This document shows, piece by piece, positions 1-15,199 of a stretch of 64,000 bases of DNA. Position 1 is the stretch's first letter; the number at the start of each line of letters is the position of its first letter. The DNA is taken from assembly GCA_037833965.1 (NCBI GenBank), contig AP031357.1:14714001-14778000 (forward strand), given 5' to 3'. The position numbers and the translations under genes are program-made. The notes beneath the pieces are model-generated. The model made no database searches and had not been told where the DNA came from. It saw only the letters and a list, made by a program, of their open reading frames with translations. The DNA is from Marchantia polymorpha subsp. ruderalis (lineage: Eukaryota > Streptophyta > Marchantiopsida > Marchantiales > Marchantiaceae).

Positions 1-1107
1 CTTATGCATACCTGAAACAAGATGCTGCTAACCTTTACTCTTTTATCATGTAGGAGTATCTAATCATTTATGCGTGAAACTATATGCTACTAACTTTTAA
101 TCTTCTATCATGTATTTGATGCTTGTTATAATAAAACGACTTGACCAATACATCTCACTCAAGATATCTTATCAACAAGATGCAATAAAAATATATGATA
201 TTTGGAATGAATCATTATTTAAATACACTACCATCAATCCATATGATTTTTTATATCTAATGACTATCTCAACACTTAAATTAGCAAACATAATGATATC
301 AATCAAAGCATTTAATCAGTAGATTTAAATTATTTGAATAGAGTTTAATAATCTTATTCAAAAAAAATTGGAAAATAAAATTTTATCAAATTTAATAAAT
401 TATATATTCAAATATATATATATATACATATACATACACACAAACAATATGAGTTTGACATTGCATAGTAGGTTGAAATGTTTCCTGATAAATATCATAT
501 AGATGTTTAGTGTATTCAATAGAATTGATCATTAATGCATAATGAAAATCAAAAAATCATCATGTATCAATTTATTATAATGCAATATAATCTTTATGTA
601 TAAATCTATTTCTTAACAAATATTAAAATTTAATATTGTGCCAACTTGCTTCAACCGTATTTGATTGTCACTAGTTTGATGTATATAGGTGTTTTGATGG
701 TTGATAATATAAATATGGATTTAAGAATTAAATTATATACGTACAGACATATATTTTAAAATAATATAAATTTCATGTCTAACTCTTTTTTTCATATGCC
801 ATTCCATTTATTATATACATGTATGGCACTGAAGTATAAAAGTTATGTACTGGAATCATTGTAACATAAATATTGACTTTTTAGGAAATTTAATTTTTTT
901 TCAGATAAGGATAGCGTGCAAATGAAGATGGTGAAATTCAGCTACTAAAATTTCAATTAAAGAATGAGAATTAAGAAGGAGAAGAATGAAGAAGGAAAAT
1001 TAAGGTGCAAAAATATGTCTTTAAAAAATTATGATGGGATTGTGTTTAAGCATCACTCAATACCTATACAAAAAAATTACGTGCTAGATTGACTACGAGT
1101 CATGAAG
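1..1107. other. AT-rich stretch, no gene seen
   Basis: Very AT-rich with a short TA run near 413-425. No frame of convincing length or composition on either strand. Nothing else recognised. Confidence 0.6.
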
Positions 1108-1494
1108 TCATTGGGTTTGGATTTTGCAAGATTCTTGCTCGTGAATATTCTGAATCAATACATGTTGGTGACAGCTGGAAATATTCATGTCCTTGTGGTC
1201 TTTGAACAACCAATACTGGTACATGTATATCATCAACAACCAGTACTCCCTTTTCATGCAATATATAGATTTCACTAAATCATCGATGTCACTTCCTTTC
1301 GGCTTGGAGGACACGTGAAACTTGGCACACTTTGAAATGTACTCCGTGAAGTTGGTTGAAACGGTGAAAAATGTGTTCTTTTGCAGGTGGGGAATCGCGG
1401 AGCTCTCAAACATCTTATACAACATTAGCAGCCTCCTATTGACTTCATTTCCTTTGATATATGACGGCACCATCTTCCTCCTAAATCCACGCAT
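1108..1494 (-). CDS. unrecognised 128-aa open frame, doubtful
   Basis: An ATG-started minus-strand frame of 128 codons in a patch less AT-rich than its surroundings. The first half reads like a basic protein (MRGFRRKMVPSYIKGNEVNR...), with a run of Lys, Arg and aliphatic residues. The second half is rich in Tyr, Met, His and Gln and looks less like a real protein. I recognise no domain, signal peptide or membrane segment. No splice signal or neighbouring exon could be tied to it. It may be a fragment of an old gene or a chance frame. Confidence 0.18.
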   Translation of the reverse strand: MRGFRRKMVPSYIKGNEVNRRLLMLYKMFESSAIPHLQKNTFFTVSTNFTEYISKCAKFHVSSKPKGSDIDDLVKSIYCMKREYWLLMIYMYQYWLFKDHKDMNISSCHQHVLIQNIHEQESCKIQTQ

Positions 1495-1657
1495 GTCAAA
1501 AGGAAGTCAAAGTTCAATGCATTTGAGAAAACGGTTGTAGCCATAACCTTGACCATGGAGTGATGTGGACACTAATTATTGATTATCAACTGTCAAATGA
1601 AATATGCAATATCCACGTCTACAGGTCATTACTTCGTGTGAAGAAACCTGCAGGACG

Positions 1658-1685
1658 GACAGTCAGTCTCACGTAACTGACTGTC
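1658..1685. repeat. 10-bp perfect hairpin, 8-nt loop
   Basis: GACAGTCAGT at 1658-1667 is the exact reverse complement of ACTGACTGTC at 1676-1685, with an 8-base loop between. There is no T-run after it and no gene next to it, so no function is assigned. Confidence 0.7.
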
Positions 1686-2520
1686 AGCCCATGTCTCCGA
1701 TCGTGTTAGTAATCAACACGGAGTTGCCTCTTCCCTCGACAGCTAAACCGATTCAAAAGTTATGGTGATTTATGATCCTTTATCATGTGCAATGAGCTAA
1801 TTCAGTTCTGTCGACCTGCAGGGTCGCTTCCACATGATCCGGATGTGTTCCAACGAGCTCACGAGTTCTCCGCAACATGTAGCATTAGTTCCTTCGATGG
1901 AGAAGATAAGATTTTGATCAGTTACAATGCCTGAGGATCTCCAGCGTTGCTTCCACCGATTCGTGATCCTGGATACCTTTACACTGGAGCTCTGCTATGT
2001 AGCTCATGTTCCCTTCACTTCGATGAGATGTTCTTCCCAGGTCAGTTGTTGAGGCATTACGCGGTCCCAGCGAACATGATGTATTGCATAAAAGCTGAGG
2101 TCTGTGTCAATTCATGGCGTCGCTGTCTTTTGCAAACCTGGGTTTAAATTTTCTCATATTCTTCTTCTACTAGATAGTCTTGCATCTCTGTGCTGGTTCA
2201 AAGAATGAAGGAGTGATATACAACGCCACCCTTCCTTCCTATCGTTCCACTTGCTCGTGAAGTAATCAAGTGCTGGCTCCACTCGACGAAGATGTGATTT
2301 AAGTTTCCAAATTCCTCCCTTGAACATCGATCCATTCCAACATTGAAGTGATCTCAACCGTTAGGTTCTAGTTTTATTTTAAATCTATGTTATATCTAAC
2401 ACTTGTCACTTGAATCATATTTCAATTGCTAAATCACCACGCTATCTGTATAAAATATGTACAAGTTTCATTGATTTTGATTATGAAGAATTTGGAATTT
2501 GCACAACTTTGAGATAAAAA

Positions 2521-2595
2521 TTAATTTTTATTAGGATTTATTACATACTCAGAATTTAAATTAATTTTTATTATGAGTTATTACATACTCAGAAG
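2521..2595. repeat. two tandem copies of a 40-bp unit
   Basis: Both copies open with TTAATTTTTATTA and share TTATTACATACTCAGAA. The second starts exactly 40 bases after the first, with a few changes between them. It is a simple local duplication in AT-rich DNA. Confidence 0.7.
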
Positions 2596-3026
2596 TTTGT
2601 TTTTTTTTCATTAGTATATTTATTTCATACATTGAGGAAAAAACTGTATCTCCCAATTCAAACACTTTTTTATTGGCGATATTGCCAATGATGTCTATGA
2701 GCCCAAAATTATTTAGAGTATACCTTCCCTTGCTGGAATTCAGATGATACACATGATCTAACACCCAATAATTCTAGTCTAATTTTCCGTTATAAGACGA
2801 GTACTAAATTTTTTATTCTAAAGATTATATATGCACCGTACTATATCAATATACATGTGAAACTATCTCCTCTGAAAAGAAAATAATGTCATTGGAATCG
2901 GCATTTTCCTCATAACACTCGAAACGTTAGGCGAGAAGAAGTGAACCCACCCTCCAATGGTTCTGAGTATTTAACTCACTTCGAGTTGTAGAATCATAAC
3001 TAATTAAGTTTCTCTCTGGAACAAAA

Positions 3027-3043
3027 GCTGGAATAGCTCAGTT

Positions 3044-3076
<33 letters not shown>

Positions 3077-3100
3077 GAGGTTCGACCCCTCCTTCTAGCG
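3027..3100 (+). tRNA. tRNA-Asn (GTT anticodon), nuclear type
   Basis: A 74-nt cloverleaf. The 7-bp acceptor stem pairs GCTGGAA with TTCTAGC, with one G-T pair and discriminator G. The D arm is GCTC/GAGC, the anticodon stem TGTGG/CCACA with loop CTGTTAA (GTT in the middle), and the T arm GGAGG/CCTCC with loop TTCGACC. It reads AAC/AAU codons as Asn. No intron, and CCA is not encoded. The sequence is of the plant nuclear type and unlike the plastid tRNA-Asn. A CAA-type A-rich stretch lies just upstream and a T-run just downstream, as expected for a plant Pol III gene. It looks functional. Confidence 0.96.
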
Positions 3101-3102
3101 GC

Positions 3103-3106
3103 TTTT
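3103..3106 (+). terminator. Pol III T-run terminator of tRNA-Asn
   Basis: TTTT begins three bases after the tRNA 3' end, the usual place and signal for RNA polymerase III to stop. Confidence 0.7.
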
Positions 3107-3161
3107 GCTCATCAACGCGATTCTTCTTGCAGCTTTGCTCACTATCGCGATTCTTCTCGGA
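3104..3161 (+). repeat. two 30-bp direct repeats next to the tRNA
   Basis: TTTGCTCATCAACGCGATTC at 3104 returns as TTTGCTCACTATCGCGATTC at 3134, period 30, continuing as TTCTTC in both. The first copy overlaps the tRNA terminator, so the unit was probably duplicated after the tRNA gene was in place. Confidence 0.65.
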
Positions 3162-4470
3162 CGGCTCCCAGGGAATTGCTGGTGGAACAGAGCGAAATCT
3201 TTTGATTTGAAACACTGACTTCGTATCTGTTTCGAGTTAGGTTTTCTTCCGGTTCGGTTTTCCCACCGGAAGAAATTAAGTGGTGGACGGTAGTACCTCA
3301 GATAGTCAGCGCTTCTGATTGCTATCCACAGATGGTGGACGCTCTTCTTCCGGCAGTACAGTGCGAGAGAGATGCATTGGAAAATATTAGAAACCCAAGC
3401 GAAACCCCTTGCACAGGAAGCAAGGGATTTCCCACCTAATTATTTAGAATAATAAAATTAATGAATCATTGTTTCTTTTAATCTTCTCTGTCCACGTTTC
3501 TAAGAGAGAAAACTCAAAAGCTTTAAAATACAATAGATTCTTAAACATTTATTTGTGTATATATATAGATATATATATATATATATCTTCACACAAAATA
3601 TATATTAACTTTGTATTGTATTATGACACAAATCCAACCTACAAAAATCATATAACATACGAGATACATATTAATGACCTCTAAATTAGGATCTTCCCAA
3701 AGTGAAACCACAACTCGAAGTTCCACATTTATAACTATGGAAAAGCGCAAAGATATAACTATGTATAAGAATATCAAAAACGTAATGTTTATCACTGCTA
3801 TAGACAATAAGATTTAACAAAGTATATGAAAAAGATTTAAACAACGAAAGTCAATGGGTTATTTATCACGGCCAGATGTGGTAGACTAATACAGGTTGCA
3901 TTTCTTTCAATTTAAATGGTATGTATTCACAATAAAAAAATGCAATACAATATCTGATATTTTTTCCAATTACTCATTCCAAAAAATTACAAAAAGTAAT
4001 GTAGATTAGTGTACAAATTGTTCCAAAAAATCAGCTAAATTTCAATAAAATTTTGTTGCAAATTTTCAAAATTTTAATAAATAACATAAATCCTTTAAAA
4101 TTTTGAAAATATAATCTATTGCTAAAACCTAAATAAGAAAATAGAAAAATTCACAACATAACACCTACAATTTGACATTAGAATTTGAAATCTCTTGTAA
4201 GATAGACACAAATTATTTTTTAGTAAAAAGAATAATCTTTGATCAAATACCATATAAATCTTAGATTGTAAACTAGGAAATTTTCCAAAATTATTAAGTA
4301 AATAAATATATGAATTTATTGTAAAATTATTAGAATTTTCATTAAAACACATACTAAAAAATTCGAGATGAATAAAAAATAAAAAATTTATATAATAAAA
4401 ATAAATATAATAACCTTTTTTGCAAAATATTTACAACAAAAATTTATCTTCTGAAATAAATTAATTAATT

Positions 4471-4519
4471 TATATATATATATATATCTTCTGATATATA
4501 TATATATATCATATATATA

Positions 4520-4558
<39 letters not shown>
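4471..4558. repeat. TA dinucleotide microsatellite
   Basis: Several long TA runs separated by short interruptions, including TCTTCTGA, fill this stretch. Likely unstable in length. Confidence 0.85.
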
Positions 4559-4560
<2 letters not shown>

Positions 4561-6079
4561 TTTTGCTCTTCAACATAAGTTTTAACATGTCATATATCTT
4601 ATTAGATATAAATATTTTTTTCATCTTTATTACATTTCAAAGACATCATGTTTTATTGTATGATGAAATTTTCTACTTTGTAACATCAAATGTAATATTT
4701 TGTGTCAAATATATGTATCAATATATCGCATTTGATTATGAATTTTAAATGAAGAAATTATCTGAATTTTTCAAGATATTCGCATATCATTTGAATTTTC
4801 TATTACATAAAAGACATAGATAATTAAAAAAGGTTTGCTATTTTTTTCTTGAAATATTTTTAATTACATAGGAAGACTAGAAATACATCAGAATCTATCT
4901 ATGTTACACATGATCAAAACTAAAATTTTGTTATAAAACTAAATATAAAATTTAGAAATTTGTTCTTCATTTTTTGTATTTTTATACATTTTTTCATGTT
5001 CATATATATATATATATACGTGTAATCAATTCAAGGTGTTAAAAAATGTAGATTTTTTTTTCTTAGATTATTCTTGTATATTATATATTATATGTGTTAA
5101 TTTCTTGTAAGTGAAACATGATAATTTTCTAATGAAAATTTAAAATATTTATTCAAATCCAAACAAATGTATAAAATTGTGAGATATATAATGTTATTAA
5201 AATTTTAAATATAATCAGGTATCTTAAGAAATTCTAAATTTGGAATCTTTGTAACAAGAGGTGGACGTTTCAAAAATGTTGATCAGATTATTTATAATTA
5301 TCACTTGTATTTTATTGAAAAAATGATTCATGTCTAAATTATTTTCGTTTTATAATTTCAAAATAGACCTCTTAACATTCACGATGTTCTTCTTGTTTCT
5401 TTCACGGATATTCGCCGCCTTGATAGTGTTTTTCTTAGCGTTGAAGCATGTATCAATGAGATGATATCAAGAGAAGTTAATTGAGTTGTGAGTATGCGCA
5501 GATGCAACCTAGTTTAGTTTCCTGCCCCGCTGCAAAAGCTGTGCATTGCCAATGCATTCTTGCAACACAGCTCAACGGTAACTGTTTCGTGTATTTATTG
5601 TTTAGTGTATATTGGTTTCTCATGGTAAATTATTTTTTTTAGATAAAGATTTTTTTTCAAATTCTTGATTATTTCCTAATAAATGACGTTTTGAATTTAT
5701 AATCTACGTATCATAAAAAGACATACATTTGAATCACAAAATTTGTATATCACAAAATTTAAATAATTTGTTAAAATTTTATAACATGATTATAAACAAA
5801 ATTACATCTCAAGCTATTGCTTATTCAAATATGATTCATGATTAATTTTTTGTTTTTTTTTTTATTTTTTGGAAAAATATTTATGAATTTATAAAAAATT
5901 AAAGTGCATATTGCATTCAATATACAAATATTTTTTCATCTTTTAAAGAAAGTTTTTTGAATTGATTTTTTTGTGTATGACACTTATTTTTAATGCTTTT
6001 GTAATGAACACAATGTGGAGAAAATTATTGCTGAAATTCTATGAATGACACAGAGAATTTTACAGAAGCAGCCTATGAA

Positions 6080-6121
6080 TGTCCATTTCAACGTTCCCGG
6101 GACCCAGGAACGTAATGGACA
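6080..6121. repeat. 15-bp hairpin with a 3-nt bulge
   Basis: TGTCCATT plus ACGTTCC on the left pairs with GGAACGTAATGGACA on the right, with a 3-base bulge on the left arm and a loop around CGGGACCCA. It is isolated in AT-rich DNA and may be a fragment of a fold-back element. Confidence 0.6.
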
Positions 6122-9100
6122 ACGTTGTGGGACAGAATGCTTTTTCAAACCACTGATTTCTAAATCATCATAGTAGATGAGGTCAAATTTTTTTTTTTTT
6201 TCTGACATTTATTTTAGAAAATAAAAGCAAGAAATCGTTACAAAATTTTATATCATACACATATGATCTTATATAAATGATTAATACATCTAAAAATTAA
6301 GTTGACAATGACAAAAAAATATTTAAGAGGCTAACAACAGTCATATAAAATTAAAAATTTAATTATAAAAAATTTCTATAAAATGTTATCAAAGCTTTGT
6401 ACTTGAAATTTTTACATCTTGCTTGTGACTGCAAATTTTTTTGTCTTTTAAGCATTTTTTTAAACGATAATTACCACAACCATTATGCAATAACCAACAA
6501 CCACAACCAGTGGAATTGACAATTACAACCCCATAGGACAAGGTGGTGGGAGCGCCGGTTATGAATGAGGACCAACTTCTTAGTGCATGCTATGATTTTG
6601 GAGAGTTTAGCAGTTGACCACCACAATGTTCATAATCCAACAAGCGGACGATTTACCAACAATTTGCAGTAAGTGCAGGCGGCCATACCAAAGAAATTTT
6701 GAATGGGATTAACCCTCCCAATTAACTTCTCTAGCAGAACAATATCCCCTCATAGGAGGCCAGCTTCCCAACGTACCTGAGGAGGGATGTGCGTGTATGA
6801 AATGACCTTAAAAGATCGTAATAAGGAGCAAGCCAGTGACGGGTACCATTAGGTGGTGGGAGTTTTTGAGATCCTACTGAAAGTCATTAAACAGCCCGTC
6901 CGCCAGCTCTAACAATCAAATCACTTTCTAATAACACTTTCGATCGAGATGGAGAAAATAATTCCACTGACTGTAAATGCTATATCTACAGCAGAAGACG
7001 TGAGACTATCTAACCAAGTTTAAATTCACACAGGTTGTGACACATGAAATTTACGTACATCTAAACTAAAACAATAATAACCTTCAGTTTCTCTTCATGC
7101 ATTCCAACATGTCTGTGATCTATTATGTATGTTACATTTTTAAAAACATCGTATGAAATGATATTGTGAGTTAATTTCATGTATTTACAGACTCAACTTG
7201 GAATTGAACTTGATTTTTATGCTAAAAGCCTCTTCCCAAAAAATTTCAAATCTTGATTAACAAAGTGCTTCCAATTTTCATCCTTAAATATTTGCCATAG
7301 TAGAGAAAAAATAAATTCTTCTCCAATCATTCACTGAAGAAATTAATTCCATCTTAACCTCATGAATCGAATAATTTCTTCACATCTCATGTATGACTTA
7401 CTCGCGATGTGAAGTCAATTTTTTTCTAAGTAGCTTCAACTTTAGTTGAAGCTATATGGTGATTTTATTATGCAGATATGTTACTGAGGTATTTCTTAAA
7501 CCGTGCATATGTCATGTTCATTTTTATGCAACCTTAAGTCACCTACAAATACTAAATTCTTATTTCCACTTTACATAGAAATGAAACATGAATTTTATCT
7601 GTATATCCAATCATTCCTTTTGATTTATATACTTTAATAAATAGTTCTTTCATTATATTCAAAATTTATTGACAGAATAACATAAGAGTATCAATTATAC
7701 TATTAAATATTTGATGATAGACCGATAATATATGCATTGCAGAGCCTAACGTTGTTCTTTAAGTAAAAGTTGGTCAGAACCCAAAGAGCCCAACTTCATA
7801 TAATACAATTTGGAATTCTAAATCTCACAGTCAGAATGTTCAGTGTTTCACCCTGCCTATTGATAAGTAGACTCTAACCTTACATTACCTCCCACATTAT
7901 GGGATTTGGTCAAGCGAATGTGATCTAATACAGCGTTGTAGGCAGTTACTTTCACTAAGGGGATAGCTTTGATGCATTCCGACTTGTAATAATGCCAGTC
8001 AGAAGAAAAAATATACAGTTTATTTACCCCTGGACTTGATGGAAGTTACAATCGATTGTAAGTAAAAAATCAGGTGACTAAAAGTTGTAAACGTATATGA
8101 CAATGGTGATCTGCAGAAAAACTAGCTCAGTATCTGGTATACAAGGAATTTGAATTTATCGAAATGAGTAGCTTAATACTTTCAACAATTAAGGAAATAT
8201 TGTGAGACTTGAACGAACCAGGTAAGAATCCAGCGTCACACAAGACAAGCATAGACAGAAAATGAGCCTGGGATTGGTGATGGAATTTGAGTTAGAAGCA
8301 TTCAGACTGGTGTTCCACAGTTCCATTCGGCACTATAGATGGTACGACTCGAGATCGAATCATGATGATCCCACATTCTCCAGCTGCGTCTGCCACCAAC
8401 CCGTCCCCATTCCTTTATACCGTATGATTGTTCGCAGTTGGAGTTGATCACCAGTCCCCTGGGGAGTCCGCGAACATCAGATAAAGACTACAGCACTAAA
8501 CGTGTATCAACTAATGCAGATGCTATCTGACTGTCAGTGCATTCATTGAATAAACCCGGGTGCTTTCGTGATCTTGCCGCGGGCCTGCTCTTGCAATAAG
8601 TTATCTTGTCCTCGTAGTGCAAAATTGCCTCCGATGTGGGTCATGGATCTAGTCACCTGCAGTGTGTTCTCTCTGCGAGTGCAGATTGACTGGACCCCGA
8701 AGTACGTGTGGCGGGATGCTGTTACAGCCCTTCCCGTAAGAAAGGTAAGCGAGTTTCTCACGAGGTGAAAATTCATTACATTGCTCGATTTTTTGATTCT
8801 CGTGCTCCAAGTTAGTTTCTACACTCTGGCCCCTTCTCCTCTGTTCGCTCCCACCGTCAGCATTTCACATTAAGCGTCCGGTCCCAACATACATTACAAA
8901 AATCAGATACCGAGCCGCCTGATGAGAGCCTCCCATCGATGAGAATCTTACTAAGAGTTCATGTTCACAGTGCTTGAAGTCGATCACCAAGGTCAGGAAT
9001 GCTCCTGCGTGGACTGAGGAATACAACCCCTCTCCGGCTTGAACTTGGATCATAGATCGTCTAGAGAGGAACTTTAAAAGTCCGAACTTCCAGTTTCTTA

Positions 9101-9181
9101 GGTGTTCTCAAGGAAGCTATCAGATCACGATCCAAAAACGCGACTGTATTGTGAACAGGTTGCGCAAGTGAGATTGAGCTA

Positions 9182-10595
<1,414 letters not shown>

Positions 10596-13500
10596 GTGAT
10601 GTTGCGACATCCTCGAGCTGCACCACATGTCATGTCCAGACTCTTGTACGTCTGAAATTGCGCCTCATTCCTCTTTCGTTCTGAAACACGACAGTGAAGG
10701 GATCGAAGCATAATTTTTCCGCGTCGACCCCAAGTGATGGGTAGTACTTCGTGACCAATTCACGTGTGTTGTATGTGTTTAACTTTCTTCTTTGGAGATT
10801 ATGCTTCACAGCTTCACGTGTGTCGTGTTACGATCGCCTGGAGAACCTGGACCTGAGAATTTTATTCCAGCCAGCACCTATCGTAGATAATTTCGATTGA
10901 GCTTTGGATTTGCATTCAAAGCTCAGTCGAGTAAATCTGCTCCAGTGTCTTCGACTTCCTCCCCAACCTAGCGTATAGTCTGAATGAGTCGCTCCATGAC
11001 TGGATGCAGAGTGTAATTTAGATGTGTCAAGGGCACAGAGATCGAAAAGCTGTACCAAATGTGACTGAAATGGGGTTTCACTCCGGTTGCTTCAGAAGCG
11101 GATTGATGAAGGTGAGCAGGAGTAGAGTTGCTGAACCGCTGTAGTGTGCAGAGAAGTATCGGTTGGCAGACGGGAGGAAACCTGAGAGAAAGAAGTCCCT
11201 TATAAGAAGGATGTCAATGTCAGCAAATACATTTGTTCTTACAGTACACGTATCAATTTCATATCACTCCATTACATGGGCTGCCGCTATTAGTTCTTCA
11301 CCGAGTCTGCATTGGTTTCTGGGCATAGGTGGGCCCGACTTCAGTCATTTAAGTATGCTTTTAAGGACGATGTTATTAATATGGTCGATGGTGGTTGAAG
11401 TGAATGAACCTAGAGCTTCACAACTTAGGAGGAAGATGGTGTTGGAGATTGATAATGCCGTGACGATTGATCGAGGCCAAGGAGTCGTCAAACAGCGATT
11501 GAATGGAGCGTATGAAGGTGACTTCCAGTCCTATCGTCGTGGGAAGAAGTTGGTTAGCTCTTTTCTCGCACCCGAGTTCTGTTTGCAAGACTTCAACAAA
11601 TTGCCGTTCTTATTCGTATAACTTCACTGCAAACTTCATACATCGAAGTGAGACCAATTACAGCACCCATCATAGAACAATGAATCTTCTACTTGAAGCA
11701 ACTGTGTTCCTCTCAAACTACCTGTGCATGACGAAGGTGAACGATGATTACTATGGATATTTATTAAAACTGCGCCGTGTGAGAGTATAGTAAATCTTGT
11801 ATGGCGGGTCGAATTGATGTGATGCGTAGTTGCCATTGTGAGAATTTATCGTATAGATCTGACTCGATGAGGAATGTTTACGAGGAATATTTGCGTCATG
11901 AGATGAACAAGGAGAAAATACTTCTTGTACAATACCGGTTTGACATAACAAATAACAAAGCATAACAAAGGTAAAGAATTACCTTTGTTTTGCTTTTTTT
12001 GAGGTATTGTCTTACAATAATTATATAACTGAAGGAGGTTATTGTACTTTCAACATGCAGTGAGGGAAGTTTTGTTAGGTAATTGTTCATGCTGTGTGTC
12101 GGTGACCTGTTAGAATTAAATAAGTCGGTCGTATGACCATCAGTGATGATTACTTAGGCCGACGAGTCTTCTCGCCGCCTTGAACATTATCCGTTAATTT
12201 TTAGTAATTCGATGAACGTAGCTTACATGCGAACTAAGTTATTTTTGAGTCAAATGCGTGAATGTGTGTTGTGTGAGTTCTCATGTTTTTCTTGAACATT
12301 TTCTTTCTTAATAAATGACACTTATGGACATAATCCAAGTGGGGTGTATTAGCAATATCAATTCTTATGTATGGCTATAAACGACAAATCAAATCATTCC
12401 AAGATTTTTTGTTATCTCAAAATAAAAATCATCCATTGGATAAATCTCTTATCACCCACAATAAGTAATTAAATTGGCATTAAAATGTATCATAATACAA
12501 GTTGTTCAACAAAATTCAAAGTTCAAACACCACAGTCGTACATAAGAGTTAAAACTCCAAAGAAATGTTACACTTGACTTGAGTTACGTACACAAGGTAC
12601 CAAAGTTTTTCATTTCAAAATCTAAGTTGTGTCTTTGAGCTTGAAAAAGAGTTTTTTTTACACATAGTATCACATTCAGTAATCGAAGTGACTAAGAATA
12701 AATTAATAGAATTAACTTGTTAGTTGACTCATACATGATTCACATTGCCAATAAAAAGTCTATGTTATAATTCAAACTTCATGAATTCTATATAATAACA
12801 TTATGGAATTTTAATTCGATTTGTATAAATATAAGCACTAAGTGTAATGTTTGCAAATGATACAAGTTGATATGATAGGATTTCACATTTGTCTTGTAGA
12901 CATCACCGAAAATCAATTGAAATTTCTACTTTCATACATGTTTCAAATCTAAAATATAAAATGATACACAGAATGTTTCAAATTTTTTATTACTTATTTA
13001 AATATTGTGCTTTTTGAAACTATAAAAGAACAAAAAAATATGGATCTAGTGAAAATTCATATTATTGATTTTGTTTTAATATTATTTTGATAAAATAATA
13101 TAAATGAATTAAAAAATTTATCAAAAATTTGCAATCAATTATTCACAGAAAAAATGTTATTTAAAACAAACCGGTTATGAAATATATACAATGAAAAAAT
13201 CCAAATCACTAAAGGTGAAAAAAATATTTTTTTAAAATAACTAACATTTTATATTTGATAAAACATATTTGATGATACATTTTATTAAAAATCAAATTGA
13301 AACAGTAAAATTTCAAATATAATTATCAATACAACTATTTTTATTGCTGATTTTGAATAACTTATATTTGAAACAAAATTTTAGAGGAAAACAATGATTA
13401 TTTATTTTTCACATGATTCTTTTAATATTTTGAAATCAAGATTGAATCAATATGACATTAAGTAACATGAGTATTACACAAAAAATTCATACTAAAGTAT

Positions 13501-15034
13501 TACATTTTAGAAACATCTAACTGCAAAAAAATTAAAATTTTCAAAGTTATTTCATTATAATTACAAACAGATATTGAAATTTTTTCTTCATTTTTCAAAT
13601 TCATTGAAAAAATAGCAAGTTATATTTACAATTATGACAAAATTTGAATTTAAATATTTTTAATTTTTTTAAAAAATACATTATAAATTCAGTAGAATAA
13701 TCAAATAATTAAATAATTATTCACATTATTTTACTATAGAAATTTTTTTTAAATGAATAATTTGATAAAAAATTTGTGATTTTTTTATATTTTGAATTTA
13801 AAAACAGGTAATAAATCTAGACAAATTCCATTAAATTTTATTTAAAATTGTTCAAATTTATAAATGTATGCAACCTGAAAATATAGGATTATATTACTAA
13901 GAAAAAAAGATATTTTACATAATATTTGAATCATTTAAATTATTGAATCTTATTTTATTATATTGGCAATTAAACAAACCATTTGTATTGATTTATATAT
14001 ACATTTCATCAAAAATTAGAATCCACATCATAATTTGCAATCATTAGTTAGAAAATTACATATATACTTCATTGCATAACATGATATATTTAATTCTTTC
14101 ACAATAAGCTTTGGAAATTTAATTGTCTGAAAAAATTTTTAATAGATTCAATATGAATGTAATCCTATAAATGATAAGTATAAGTTTTACAACTTCATTC
14201 ATTGTTTACTCATTAATAAAATATAACGAATCATAAATCTGTTCACAGTTATATTTCTATCAATGTTTGTAATATCCTTATGGTATTTAATGTTTATTAT
14301 GTCTTATAATTTTATATTTTTAACTCAAGATTAGATTAATCAATTCATAATTTCAATCTTCAATATTTTTTCTAATAAAGAATGCTAAATTTTAACAAAT
14401 ATGTTTTTTTAAATTGAACTCATGACATGAAGTAAACATCAATTTACTTTTAAAAAATCATTATGCATATCATTGATTTGGAACCCATTGAAATATGAAT
14501 GGTAGTTTGTTTTTATGCATTATAACAATACCGATTTAACATGTGAGATATTGAGTCATTGTTAGTCAAAGTAGACCAATTTTTTGAAAAATTGTAATTA
14601 TCTTTGGACGAGGAAATTGTTGTTAAATCTAGTTTGATCTAAATCTGATATGTTTCATAGATCCAACATCATGCACATGAAATCATAGAGGCTATAAAGC
14701 ACAAAAACTTCAAAAAATAAAGTTGAAAAATTCAAAAAAGTTACAATAATTTGCACATCTTGCAAAAGCATTTTGCTAACAGTTATATTGAAGATTGATT
14801 TGTCTACATAAAAACAATTGAGCTTACAAGCTTATTGTGAAGCCAATAGGAAATAATAAACCATTGAAGAGATTGCATGAAAAAAAAAGTTGCATTTTTA
14901 GGTTGAAGATGAAATTACACGTGCTGAAAACTATGAGAAATAAAAAACTAAAAAATAAAATATGATTAAAAGTCAAGGACATACAAGCAAATTTTTTAGA
15001 TTAAAATAATCACATTGATAATAATACTACAGAA
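10596..15034. other. peroxidase 3' flank and AT-rich spacer
   Basis: 10596-12100 is of moderate GC and should include the peroxidase 3' UTR. A 152-codon frame there (11163-11621) opens at TTG rather than ATG, has no recognisable domain, and is not called. From about 12300 to 15034 the DNA is very AT-rich with no supported feature. Confidence 0.5.
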
Positions 15035-15199
15035 TTAACAAAATAATGTCTTTGAAATATATATCATTAATCTCATTAAATGTTTTAATTCTTGAATGAA
15101 AAAAATATAAATTAGAACAAACTTGTATGATTTAAACTCTCTTGTAAAAAAATCATGAATACTTTGAATCATACTCACACTTACCACAACTTTGTCAAC

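Larger units (their letters stand above)
1495..3026. other. mixed-composition spacer before the tRNA gene
   Basis: Moderate GC around 1560-2360, then AT-rich. Only short unrelated frames are seen on both strands. It holds the small hairpin at 1658-1685 and the 40-bp duplication at 2521-2595. It may be an old gene relic, but no coding family is recognisable. Confidence 0.5.
3162..9181. other. long non-genic stretch upstream of the peroxidase
   Basis: Mostly AT-rich. Less AT-rich patches lie at about 3162-3440, 5400-5600, 6480-6960, 7740-7990 and 8240-9180. Short frames in the last patch (for example near 8543-8776 on both strands) overlap each other and match no family I know. The last few hundred bases must hold the peroxidase promoter; TTTAAAAG at 9073-9080 is the only weak TATA-like match. 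Confidence 0.5.

Noticed and set aside
3000-3215. 71-codon minus-strand frame over the tRNA-Asn gene
   Set aside because: It is the complement of the tRNA and its flanks; the tRNA explains the sequence fully.
4388-4624. 78-codon minus frame of Ile/Tyr repeats
   Set aside because: It is only the translation of the TA microsatellite.
8543-8776. Overlapping frames on both strands upstream of the peroxidase
   Set aside because: Neither strand is favoured and no family is recognisable; more likely promoter-region sequence of moderate GC.
11163-11621. 152-codon frame downstream of the peroxidase
   Set aside because: Opens at TTG, not ATG; product has no domain-like pattern and no splice context; may be transcribed flank.
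12300-15034. A second LTR for the old element at its low-coordinate end
   Set aside because: I looked for the GTGAGAGTCAGCC and GTAGAGACTTG blocks of the 24-kb LTR and did not find them; the end may be deleted or too worn.
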